Source of the DNA: an uncultured bacterium
GTDB taxonomy: Bacteria; Actinomycetota; Actinomycetes; S36-B12
DNA: 33,062 nucleotides
Assembly: GCA_903934925.1 (NCBI GenBank)
Contig: CAIZPS010000173.1
Location: 1 to 33,062, forward strand
Direction: 5' to 3'
Below the pieces are notes generated by a model, which made no database searches, was not told the origin of the DNA, and worked only from the letters and a program-made list of their open reading frames with translations. Position numbers and translations under genes: made by a program. This document shows, piece by piece, positions 15,140 to 22,986 of this stretch (its first letter is position 1; each line of letters begins with the position of its first letter).

Positions 15140-15292
15140 CCCGTTTCTCCCGCTTAGCGGGACAAACGGGGCTGTGTGGCCCTGAATCGGCCTGTCTGGC
15201 CCGGTTTCTCCCGCTAAGCGGGACAAACGGGGCTGTGTGGCCCTGAATGGGCCTGTCCGGCCCGGTTTCTCCCGCTAAGCGGGACAAACGGG
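15140..15292. repeat. 61-bp tandem repeat (2.5 copies) carrying a hairpin
   Basis: Units lie at 15140-15200, 15201-15261 and, partial, 15262-15292. Each begins with a hairpin; in the first copy CCCGTTT pairs with AAACGGG and TCCCGC with GCGGGA around a TTA loop (15140-15170). Copies two and three have an extra G in the outer arm. The array fills the space between the convergent DUF3145 and accD stops, so it may act as a bidirectional terminator, although no T-run follows. It may also be a dispersed palindromic element. Confidence 0.85.
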
Positions 15293-15295
15293 ACG

Positions 15296-16699
15296 CTACA
15301 GGGGGATGTTGCCGTGCTGGCCCCGCACACCGGGGGTGTCCCAGAGCACGCGCGCCACGGTCGACCGGGTGACCGCCGGATCCACGACCGCGTCGACGAC
15401 ACCCATGTCCACGGCTCTGGCGATCCCACCGGAGATGACCTCGTGCTCAGCGGCAAGTTCGAGTTCGACCTGCGCGCGGGCATCCTCGGGAACCTCGGCG
15501 AGTCGACGACGGTGCAGGATGCGGATCGCGGCCACGGCGCCCATGACGGCCACCTCGGCATCGGGCCAGGCGAAGACCTTGGTCGCCCCCAGCGAGGCGG
15601 AGTTCATGGCGACGTAAGCGCCGCCGTAGGCCTTGCGTGTGACAACGGTGACTCGAGGCACGACGCACTCGGCGAAGGCGTGCAGCAGTTTCGCACCGCG
15701 CCGGACGACGCCCTCCCACTCCTGGCCCACGCCAGGCAGGTAGCCGGGGACGTCAACGAGGACGACGAGTGGCACGGCGAACGCATCGCACATCCGCACG
15801 AAGCGGGCCGCCTTCTCTGCACTGTTGGAGTCCAGGCAGCCGCCGAGGCGCAGCGGATTGTTCGCGACGATGCCGACCGTGCGACCGCCGAGGCGGCCGA
15901 GGCCGACGACCATGTTCGGCGCCCACTTCGCATGCAGCTCGACGAACGTTCCGGCATCGCAGAACTGCTCCACCATGGGATGGACGTCGTACGCGCGTCG
16001 GGACGAGTCCGGGAGGCTGGCTCCCAGGTCGACGTCGTGGATCGATCCCAGGTCGAGGGATCCCTGGTAGCCCAGCAGCGTCGCCAGCGTGCGCGCCTGC
16101 TCCAGTGCCTCCTGCTCGGAGTCGGTCGTGATGTGGACGACTCCGCTGCGGCGGCCATGCGGCTCGGGACCGCCCAGGCGGTCCATGTCGACGTCCTCGC
16201 CGGTGACCGAGCGCACGACTTCGGGTCCGGTGACGAAGATGCGACCGGCAGGTCCGAGGATGACGATGTCGGTCAGCGCCGGGCCGTAGGCGGCTCCACC
16301 GGCGGCGGGTCCGAGCACCACGGAGATCTGGGGCACCTTGCCCGAGATTCGGGTCTGCGCGGCGAAGACCCGGCCGACGCCGTCGAGGCTGGCGACGCCC
16401 TCGCGCAGGCGCGCTCCGCCGGAGTGCCATAGGCCGATGACGGGCGAGGAATCCGCGAAGGCACGGTCGTAGGCCGTGATGATGGCCCGGCACCCCTCGA
16501 AGCCCATCGCGCCGCCCTGCACCGTGGGGTCGGTGCAGAACGCCACCACGTGGGTGCCGTTCGCGCGGCCTACTGCGGCGATGACACCGCGATCGTCAAG
16601 GGGAGTGATGGGCGTGAACTCGCCGTCGTCGAAGAAGTTGCCCAGGCGGACCAGCGGGTGTCGTGGGTCGAGCTCTGTGTCGCTGGTCGCCTGCGTCAT
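15296..16699 (-). CDS. accD: acyl-CoA carboxylase beta (carboxyltransferase) subunit
   Basis: A 467-residue protein. ATG 16699 lies 1 nt after the fabF stop, with AGGAG 8 nt before it; an earlier GTG/ATG in the fabF end would add only non-conserved residues. It carries both crotonase-like halves of biotin-dependent carboxyltransferases: LWHSGGARLREGVASLDGVG and VVLGPAAGGAAYGPALTDIV in the first, and VDVPGYLPGVGQEW, RKAYGGAYVAMNS and WPDAEVAVMGAVAA in the second. It transfers CO2 from biotin to acetyl-CoA or propionyl-CoA to give malonyl-CoA or methylmalonyl-CoA. It is shorter than PccB proteins (about 530) at the N-terminus. The biotinylated alpha subunit is not in the window. It is the last gene of the fab cluster. 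Confidence 0.9.
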   Translation of the reverse strand: MTQATSDTELDPRHPLVRLGNFFDDGEFTPITPLDDRGVIAAVGRANGTHVVAFCTDPTVQGGAMGFEGCRAIITAYDRAFADSSPVIGLWHSGGARLREGVASLDGVGRVFAAQTRISGKVPQISVVLGPAAGGAAYGPALTDIVILGPAGRIFVTGPEVVRSVTGEDVDMDRLGGPEPHGRRSGVVHITTDSEQEALEQARTLATLLGYQGSLDLGSIHDVDLGASLPDSSRRAYDVHPMVEQFCDAGTFVELHAKWAPNMVVGLGRLGGRTVGIVANNPLRLGGCLDSNSAEKAARFVRMCDAFAVPLVVLVDVPGYLPGVGQEWEGVVRRGAKLLHAFAECVVPRVTVVTRKAYGGAYVAMNSASLGATKVFAWPDAEVAVMGAVAAIRILHRRRLAEVPEDARAQVELELAAEHEVISGGIARAVDMGVVDAVVDPAVTRSTVARVLWDTPGVRGQHGNIPL

Positions 16700-16700
16700 G

Positions 16701-17933
<1,233 letters not shown>

Positions 17934-17968
17934 GAGTGCGTGCTCCTTCTTGTCGGTACTGCGGCTCT

Positions 17969-18004
17969 GACCGGTGACCAGGGACCTCTCCCCGGTCACC
18001 GGTC
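17969..18004 (-). other. long intercistronic hairpin between acpP and fabF
   Basis: Perfect 11-nt arms GACCGGTGACC and GGTCACCGGTC (17969-17979, 17994-18004) enclose a 14-nt loop that can add a GGG/CCC pairing after one mismatch. There is no T-run on the transcribed strand, so a processing or mRNA-protecting element is likelier than a full terminator. Confidence 0.6.
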
Positions 18005-18016
18005 GGTGCCGATGGT

Positions 18017-18033
18017 GCGCGGCGTAGCCGCGC
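18017..18033 (-). other. GC hairpin just after acpP
   Basis: GCGCGGC-GTA-GCCGCGC is a 7-bp stem with a 3-nt loop beginning 7 nt after the acpP stop. Together with the hairpin at 17969 it could slow polymerase or protect the 3' end of an acpP message, allowing more acpP than fabF expression. Confidence 0.5.
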
Positions 18034-18039
18034 GAGCGG

Positions 18040-18276
18040 CTACTGGTTGGCCGCGATGTAGGCGACGGCGTCGCCGACGGTCTTGAGGTTCTTGACTTCG
18101 CTGTCGGGGATCTTCACGCCCCACTTGTCTTCGGCTGCCATGACGACCTCGACCATGGACAGGGAGTCGATGTCGAGGTCGTCGACGAAGGACTTGTCCG
18201 ACTGGACGTCCTCGACGGGGACTCCGGCGACCTCGTTGACGATGACGGCGAGGCCGTCGAGAATCTCCTGGCTCAT
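18040..18276 (-). CDS. acpP: acyl carrier protein
   Basis: A 78-residue acidic protein with ATG 18276 and a GAGGA SD. It carries growing acyl chains on a 4'-phosphopantetheine attached to S38 in the DIDSLSMVEV motif. The four-helix ACP pattern is complete (EILDGLAVIVNEVAGVPVED, then VEVVMAAEDKWGVKIPD, ending AVAYIAANQ). It sits between fabH (92 nt upstream) and fabF. The spacer upstream is rich in CCACC runs on the coding strand; the one downstream has two hairpins. Confidence 0.96.
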   Translation of the reverse strand: MSQEILDGLAVIVNEVAGVPVEDVQSDKSFVDDLDIDSLSMVEVVMAAEDKWGVKIPDSEVKNLKTVGDAVAYIAANQ

Positions 18277-18368
18277 CTTGCGTTCCTCTCGGTTGCGGTG
18301 GTGGGGCGGATGGTGCGGTCGGTGGTGGGGTCGGGAAGTGTCCACTCGGGCAGCAGAGTACGGGTCGG

Positions 18369-19373
18369 TCAGGGCAGCGTCACGACCTGAGCGGCGTAGA
18401 CCAGCCCGGCACCGAAGCCGATGAGCAGCGCGGTGCCGCCATGGGGGATCTCCCCGGTGTCGAGCATGCTCTGCATGGCGAGGGGAATGGAAGCCGCGGA
18501 GGTGTTGCCTGTGTAGGCGATGTCACGTGCTACGGGCACGTGGTCGGGGAGCTTGAGAGCTCGAACCATGGCGTCGGTGATGCGCATGTTCGCCTGGTGG
18601 GGGATGAAGGCATCGAGGTCGTCGGCGTCGACGCCCGCCGCCTCGAGCGCCTGCAGTGCGACCTTCGCCACTTCTCCCACGGCCCAGCGAAACACCTGCT
18701 GGCCCTGCATCTGCAAGGCGGGGAAGATCTCGCCCCCGTCGTTCTTGTACTCGATCAGCGACTGGGTCATGGTTATTGCGTCGAGTTGGCCGCCGTCCGA
18801 GCCCCAGGCGACGGGACCGATGGCCGGCTCGTCTGAAGGTCCCAGCACTACGGCGCCGGCTCCGTCGGCGAAGAGGAACGCGGTGCTTCGGTCGTGGGGG
18901 TCAACCCAGTCGGAGAGCTTCTCCACGCCGACCACGACGACGTACTCGGCGCTGCCCGTGCGGATCAGGCTGTTCCCCAGCTCGATTCCGTAGCAGAAGC
19001 CGGCGCACGCTGCGGAGATGTCCATGGCGGCAGCCGACGTCGCACCGATCCGGTGCGCGACGTCCGCAGCGGCCGAGGGGGTCTGGTATGGATGGGTCAC
19101 GGTGGCCATGAGCACCATCCCGACGCGGGTCGGGTCGATCCCTGCACGCTGCAGTGCATCAGCTGCGGCGATCACGGCCATGTCGGCGACGCTCTCGTCG
19201 GGAGCGGCGTAGCGCCGTTCGATGATGCCGGACCGCTCGCGGATCCACTCGTCCGAGGAGTCGATGCGCTCGCACATCTCGGCGTTGGTGACGATCCGCG
19301 CTGGGCGGTAGCCAGCCACGGCCAGTATGCGTCCGTGGGCAGCCCCCATCGAGGGCCGAATGGCGACGGTCAT
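18369..19373 (-). CDS. fabH: 3-oxoacyl-ACP synthase III (KAS III)
   Basis: A 334-residue enzyme that starts fatty-acid synthesis by condensing an acyl-CoA primer with malonyl-ACP. The triad is present: C123 (ISAACAGFCYG), H259 (FIPHQANMRI) and N290 (YTGNTSAASIPLA). The start ATG 19373 overlaps the fabD stop (ATGA), a sign of translational coupling, and MTVAIRPSMGAAHGRILAVA leads straight into the conserved first strand. In actinobacteria FabH often prefers branched primers; this cannot be told from the sequence. The length is normal. Confidence 0.95.
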   Translation of the reverse strand: MTVAIRPSMGAAHGRILAVAGYRPARIVTNAEMCERIDSSDEWIRERSGIIERRYAAPDESVADMAVIAAADALQRAGIDPTRVGMVLMATVTHPYQTPSAAADVAHRIGATSAAAMDISAACAGFCYGIELGNSLIRTGSAEYVVVVGVEKLSDWVDPHDRSTAFLFADGAGAVVLGPSDEPAIGPVAWGSDGGQLDAITMTQSLIEYKNDGGEIFPALQMQGQQVFRWAVGEVAKVALQALEAAGVDADDLDAFIPHQANMRITDAMVRALKLPDHVPVARDIAYTGNTSAASIPLAMQSMLDTGEIPHGGTALLIGFGAGLVYAAQVVTLP

Positions 19374-20563
19374 GCGTGCGCTTCCTGCGCCAGCGGATGA
19401 AGTCGGATGAGCGGCTGGCCCGGGCCGACCGGATCGCCGTCCTCCACGAGCCACTCCACGATCGTGCCGCCATGCGGGGCGGTGACCGGGATGGTCTCGC
19501 GCAGCGTCTGCACCGACCCGATGACTGCGCCCACGGCCAGGTCGCTGCCCACGTCGGCATGGGTCGCGCGGTTGAAGGAGCCCTTGATGGGCGCAACCAC
19601 CATGCGCCACGTGGGATGCACGTCCAATCCCGCAGGCCTGCCGTGATCGTTGATCATGCGCCAGGCGGCAGGAAGGTCGTCAGGGGTCTTGAGGGCGAGG
19701 GTCTCGACTCCGGGGAGGGCGCGCTTGACGAGACCGGTGAGCGTTCCTGCCGGGGGGATCTCGATGACAGCCGTGACGCCGATGTCGCTCATGGTGGCCA
19801 TGCACAGGTCCCAGCGCACCGGGTTGCTCACCTGGGTCACGAGTCGGGCCAGGACCTCGCGCCCGTCATGGACGATGCGGCCGTCGGCGTTGGAGATCAG
19901 CGGGATTCGGGGATCGTGGGTGGTGATGGCCTTGGCATAGCCGGCGAGGGTGCTGACGGCGCAGGCCATGTGCTCGGTGTGGAAGGCACCGGCCACCTCC
20001 AGCGCCCGGACGCGGGCTCCCTCGGGCGGGTCGGCCGCGAATGCCTCGAGTTGGGCCACGGTCCCGGCGACGACGATCTGCCCTGCTCCGTTCATGTTGG
20101 CCGGAGTCAGGCCGTGCTGGGTGGCCTTGGCCACGACGGTGTCGGGGTCGCCACCGAGAACCGCGCTCATGCCGGTCGGCGTCACTGCAGCCGCCGCAGC
20201 CATACCCCGGCCGCGCTCGCGCACGAACACCATCGCCTGCTCGGCCGTCAGCACCCCGGACCCGACCGCGGCGGTGATCTCTCCCACGGAGTGGCCGGCA
20301 CCTGCGCCGATCCGGGAGAAGGCATTGGCAGGGTGGGGGAACAGGCTCAGGAGGGTGACGAGTCCGGCTCCGACGATGAGGGGCTGGGCGATCGCGGTGT
20401 CGCGGATGACGTCAGCATCGGACACGGTGCCGTGCTCGACGAGGTCGAGGCCGCTGACGGCCGAGAGCCATTCCAGCCGGTCGCGCACCCCCGGGACGTC
20501 CAGCCAGGGGGTGAGGAAGCCGGGTGTTTGGGAGCCCTGACCGGGCGCGACGACGACGAGCAC
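19370..20563 (-). CDS. fabD: malonyl-CoA:ACP transacylase fused to a C-terminal biotinyl/lipoyl-like domain
   Basis: A 397-residue protein. GTG 20563 is chosen since GGAAGG lies 8 nt upstream and FabD homologues begin at MLVVVAPGQGSQTPG; GTG 20620 has no SD and touches the inverted repeat. Residues 1-300 are a full acyltransferase that moves malonate from CoA to ACP, with S92 (AGHSVGEITAA) and H195 (AGAFHTEHMA). FabD normally ends near residue 310. Here residues about 321-390 look like a biotinyl/lipoyl-attachment fold: WRMVVAPIKGSF, then VGAVIGSVQTLRETIPVTAP, then GGTIVEWLVEDGDPVGPGQP and LIRLHP. The position of the biotin lysine (AMKM in BCCP) reads TLRE, so it should not be biotinylated. 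It overlaps fabH by 4 nt. Confidence 0.92.
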   Translation of the reverse strand: MLVVVAPGQGSQTPGFLTPWLDVPGVRDRLEWLSAVSGLDLVEHGTVSDADVIRDTAIAQPLIVGAGLVTLLSLFPHPANAFSRIGAGAGHSVGEITAAVGSGVLTAEQAMVFVRERGRGMAAAAAVTPTGMSAVLGGDPDTVVAKATQHGLTPANMNGAGQIVVAGTVAQLEAFAADPPEGARVRALEVAGAFHTEHMACAVSTLAGYAKAITTHDPRIPLISNADGRIVHDGREVLARLVTQVSNPVRWDLCMATMSDIGVTAVIEIPPAGTLTGLVKRALPGVETLALKTPDDLPAAWRMINDHGRPAGLDVHPTWRMVVAPIKGSFNRATHADVGSDLAVGAVIGSVQTLRETIPVTAPHGGTIVEWLVEDGDPVGPGQPLIRLHPLAQEAHA

Positions 20564-20620
20564 GGTCGTAGCCTTCCGTGAAGGTGGGGGTGGAGGCGCT
20601 GTCGGCTCGGCCAATGTCAC

Positions 20621-20657
20621 CCGAGCGTTGTTGTAGGAAACCTACAACAACGCTCGG
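20621..20657. promoter_or_regulatory. perfect 17-bp inverted repeat between fasR and fabD
   Basis: The arm CCGAGCGTTGTTGTAGG (20621-20637) is repeated exactly in inverted form at 20641-20657, with AAA between. It lies 58 nt upstream of the fabD GTG and 13 nt after the fasR stop. On the minus strand the loop region reads TAGGTT, a possible -10. There is no T-run. It is a good candidate for the FasR-binding site or for a promoter operator of the fab operon. Confidence 0.6.
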
Positions 20658-20669
20658 CGGAGTGGTCTC

Positions 20670-21815
20670 TCAGGGCAGGGGCTCGGCCCGCAGCCGGCCC
20701 AGGGTGAGCCCGATCCGCAGCGAGTACGCCCCTCGGGGGCTGGTGGGACTGAACCCCGTTGTCTCCGCGATGCGTCGCAGGCGGTATCGCACGGTGTTGG
20801 GGTGGATGAACAGGGCGCGGGCGGTGGCCTCCAGGGAGGGCGTGCGCTCGAGGTAGGCGCAGGCGGTGTCGTAGAGGGCCGCGTCCGCCAGCAGGGTGTC
20901 GTGGACGGTGTCGATGAGGGCCGCCGTGGCCTCGGGATCGCCGGCCAGGGCCCGCTCTGGGAGCAGGTCGTCGGCCGCGACTGGTCGAGGGGCGTCCGGC
21001 CAGCCCCAGGCCGCGGTCAGTCCGCCCATGGCTGAGCGCGCCGCAGCAGGGACCTGAGTGAGACCGTCGGCGGGAGCGCTCACCACGACCGGCCCGGGAC
21101 CGAAGTGCGGGGTCAGCAGGCGAGCGGAGCGCAGCGGGTCCGGTCCGGCTCCGATGACGGCCAGGAGGGTGGCGCCCTGGATGCCGCTGAGGAGGGACAG
21201 TCCGTGATGCTCCGCCGTCCGGCGGAGCACGTCCAGTGAAGTGCCCGGATCGCCGACCGGCGCGGAGCCCGCGAGCACGAGCAGGGTCGAGGTCGCTGAC
21301 CAGCCCAGTGCGGCGAGACGGCCGAGCACGGAGTCGTCGACCTCGTCGCGCATCAGCGCGTCGACGACGAGCGCCTCCAGGCGGGCATCCCAGGCGCCAC
21401 GCGCCTCGGCCGCTCGGGCGTAGACCTCGGCGGCGGAGAAGGCGATCTCACGGGAGTACTGCAGTACCGCCATCTGCACCGGCAGTCGATCCGGTTCGGC
21501 GACGAGATCGTCGATCGCCGACTCCACGACCCCCACCGTCGTGCGCACGAGGTCGACGGTCTGCTCGAGCGAGATCACGCGGGCGAGCGTGCGAGGTGCG
21601 GCGCCGAAGACGTCCGCGGTCAGCTCCGGCGGAGCCAGCGGTGACTCGTACCAGTCCAGGAAGGCGGTGATCCCGGCCCGCGCCACGAGCGAGACCCACG
21701 ATCGCTCGTCCGGACCCAGAGTGCGAAACCACGGGAGGGACTCCTCCATGCGCTTTGTGGCCAGGGTCGTGAGCTCGCCCGTGGCCCGGGTCAGCGGCGT
21801 GATGTCGGGACGCAT
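20670..21815 (-). CDS. fasR: PucR-type regulator of fatty-acid synthesis (FasR-like)
   Basis: A 381-residue cytosolic protein with ATG at 21815, 7 nt after the stop of the iron-protein gene. The C-terminal residues about 330-375 form the PucR-type helix-turn-helix (CAYLERTPSLEATARALFIH, then PNTVRYRLRRIAETTGF). The middle part resembles a degenerate GGDEF-like/CdaR domain. In Streptomyces coelicolor the regulator FasR, of the same architecture and directly upstream of fabD, activates fabD-fabH-acpP-fabF. The same position here supports the name. It may bind the 17-bp inverted repeat just downstream. Confidence 0.85.
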   Translation of the reverse strand: MRPDITPLTRATGELTTLATKRMEESLPWFRTLGPDERSWVSLVARAGITAFLDWYESPLAPPELTADVFGAAPRTLARVISLEQTVDLVRTTVGVVESAIDDLVAEPDRLPVQMAVLQYSREIAFSAAEVYARAAEARGAWDARLEALVVDALMRDEVDDSVLGRLAALGWSATSTLLVLAGSAPVGDPGTSLDVLRRTAEHHGLSLLSGIQGATLLAVIGAGPDPLRSARLLTPHFGPGPVVVSAPADGLTQVPAAARSAMGGLTAAWGWPDAPRPVAADDLLPERALAGDPEATAALIDTVHDTLLADAALYDTACAYLERTPSLEATARALFIHPNTVRYRLRRIAETTGFSPTSPRGAYSLRIGLTLGRLRAEPLP

Positions 21816-21822
21816 GTCCCGG

Positions 21823-22986
21823 CTAGCCGACCTGGATGCCCACGATGCGGCCGATCACGAAGGTGACCAGCGCCGCTCCCGCCCCCCAGGCCACCTGGCG
21901 CAGGGCGGAGAACACCATGCCGCGGCCGGACATTCGGCCCACGAAGGCGCCGACGATCACCATGGCGATGAGGGCGACCGAGATCGCCAGCACCGTCGGC
22001 ACGATGGTGGAGGCGTCCGTGCCAAGGAAGAACAGGTAGGGAATCACCACAACCGATGCGCCGATCGCGAAGGCGATGAAGCTGGCCAGCGCAGCCTTGA
22101 CGGGGGAGCCGAGCTCATCCGGGTCGAGGCCGAGTTCTTCGCGGGCGAGGGTGTCCAGAGCGGTCTTGGGGTTGCTCATGATCTGCTTGGCCACGGCGGC
22201 CGCGCTCTCACGATCGAGCCCCTTGGCCCGGTAGATCAACTCCAGTTCCTTCTGCTCCTCCAGTGGCTTCTCGCGGAGTTCGGCGGCCTCCATCTCGATC
22301 TCCCGCCGGAACAGATCGCGCTGGCTCGCGACGCTGACGTATTCCCCGGCCGCCATGCTGAAGGCGCCGGCGAGCAGGCCGGCGATACCGGCGAACAGGA
22401 TGGTGGCATTGCTGGGGGCCGCGCCGGCGAAACCCATGACCAGGGCGGTGTTGGACACCAGGCCGTCGCTGACGCCGAAGACGGCCGCACGCATGGACCC
22501 CGACTTGTCGGTGCGATGCCAGTGCTCGGCGCCGATGGGGGATCGGGGAGCGACTGGCGCGAGCGCGGCGGACGTTGCAGGTGCCGCCTGCTCCTCCAGG
22601 CGCATCTTCTGGAACACGGCTCGGTGCTCGCGCTCGTCGTCGGCCATGGACGTCGGCGCATCCGGCTCGTCGTCATACATGCCTGCGCCGGCTCCCTCGG
22701 CCTCCTCCAATTGAGTGAGGACGTCGGCGAACCCGGCGCCGCGGGCGCGCGCAACGAGGGCGGCATCGGTGGGGTCGAGGGTCGTCGGGGCGGGGGGAAT
22801 GGCCACCCCTGCCTCCTGCAGCTTCGCGACCCAGTGCTCGGCGTGCTCCTCCTCGATAGTGGCCAGCTCGAGCATCGCCTCGCGACGGTCGCCCCTGACG
22901 TGCTCGGCAAGGGCGCGGTAGAGCAGTGCAGCGTTGCGCTCCGCCTCGAGGTAGGCGAGGAACCGCCTCGGATCGCGTGTCGCCAT
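21823..22986 (-). CDS. ferritin-like/VIT1 fusion (MbfA-type iron exporter)
   Basis: A 387-residue protein with ATG 22984-22986 overlapping the aceE stop (TGATG). Residues 1-135 are a rubrerythrin/ferritin-like four-helix domain: E16, then the E-x-x-H motif IEEEHAEHW (E45, H48), then DDEREH (E118, H121), all expected diiron ligands. Residues about 150-387 are a VIT1/CCC1 transporter (MRAAVFGVSDGLVSNTALVM, AGAFSMAAGEYVSVASQRDL, and membrane segments near the C-terminus). MbfA of this architecture exports iron and protects from peroxide in Bradyrhizobium and Agrobacterium. Lying between aceE and fasR, it probably shares their transcript. Confidence 0.88.
   Translation of the reverse strand: MATRDPRRFLAYLEAERNAALLYRALAEHVRGDRREAMLELATIEEEHAEHWVAKLQEAGVAIPPAPTTLDPTDAALVARARGAGFADVLTQLEEAEGAGAGMYDDEPDAPTSMADDEREHRAVFQKMRLEEQAAPATSAALAPVAPRSPIGAEHWHRTDKSGSMRAAVFGVSDGLVSNTALVMGFAGAAPSNATILFAGIAGLLAGAFSMAAGEYVSVASQRDLFRREIEMEAAELREKPLEEQKELELIYRAKGLDRESAAAVAKQIMSNPKTALDTLAREELGLDPDELGSPVKAALASFIAFAIGASVVVIPYLFFLGTDASTIVPTVLAISVALIAMVIVGAFVGRMSGRGMVFSALRQVAWGAGAALVTFVIGRIVGIQVG

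Noticed and set aside
20621-20657. Simple rho-independent terminator of fasR
   Set aside because: The stem is long but contains AT-rich steps and is not followed by a T-run on the transcribed strand; an operator or promoter element fits better, although termination is not excluded.
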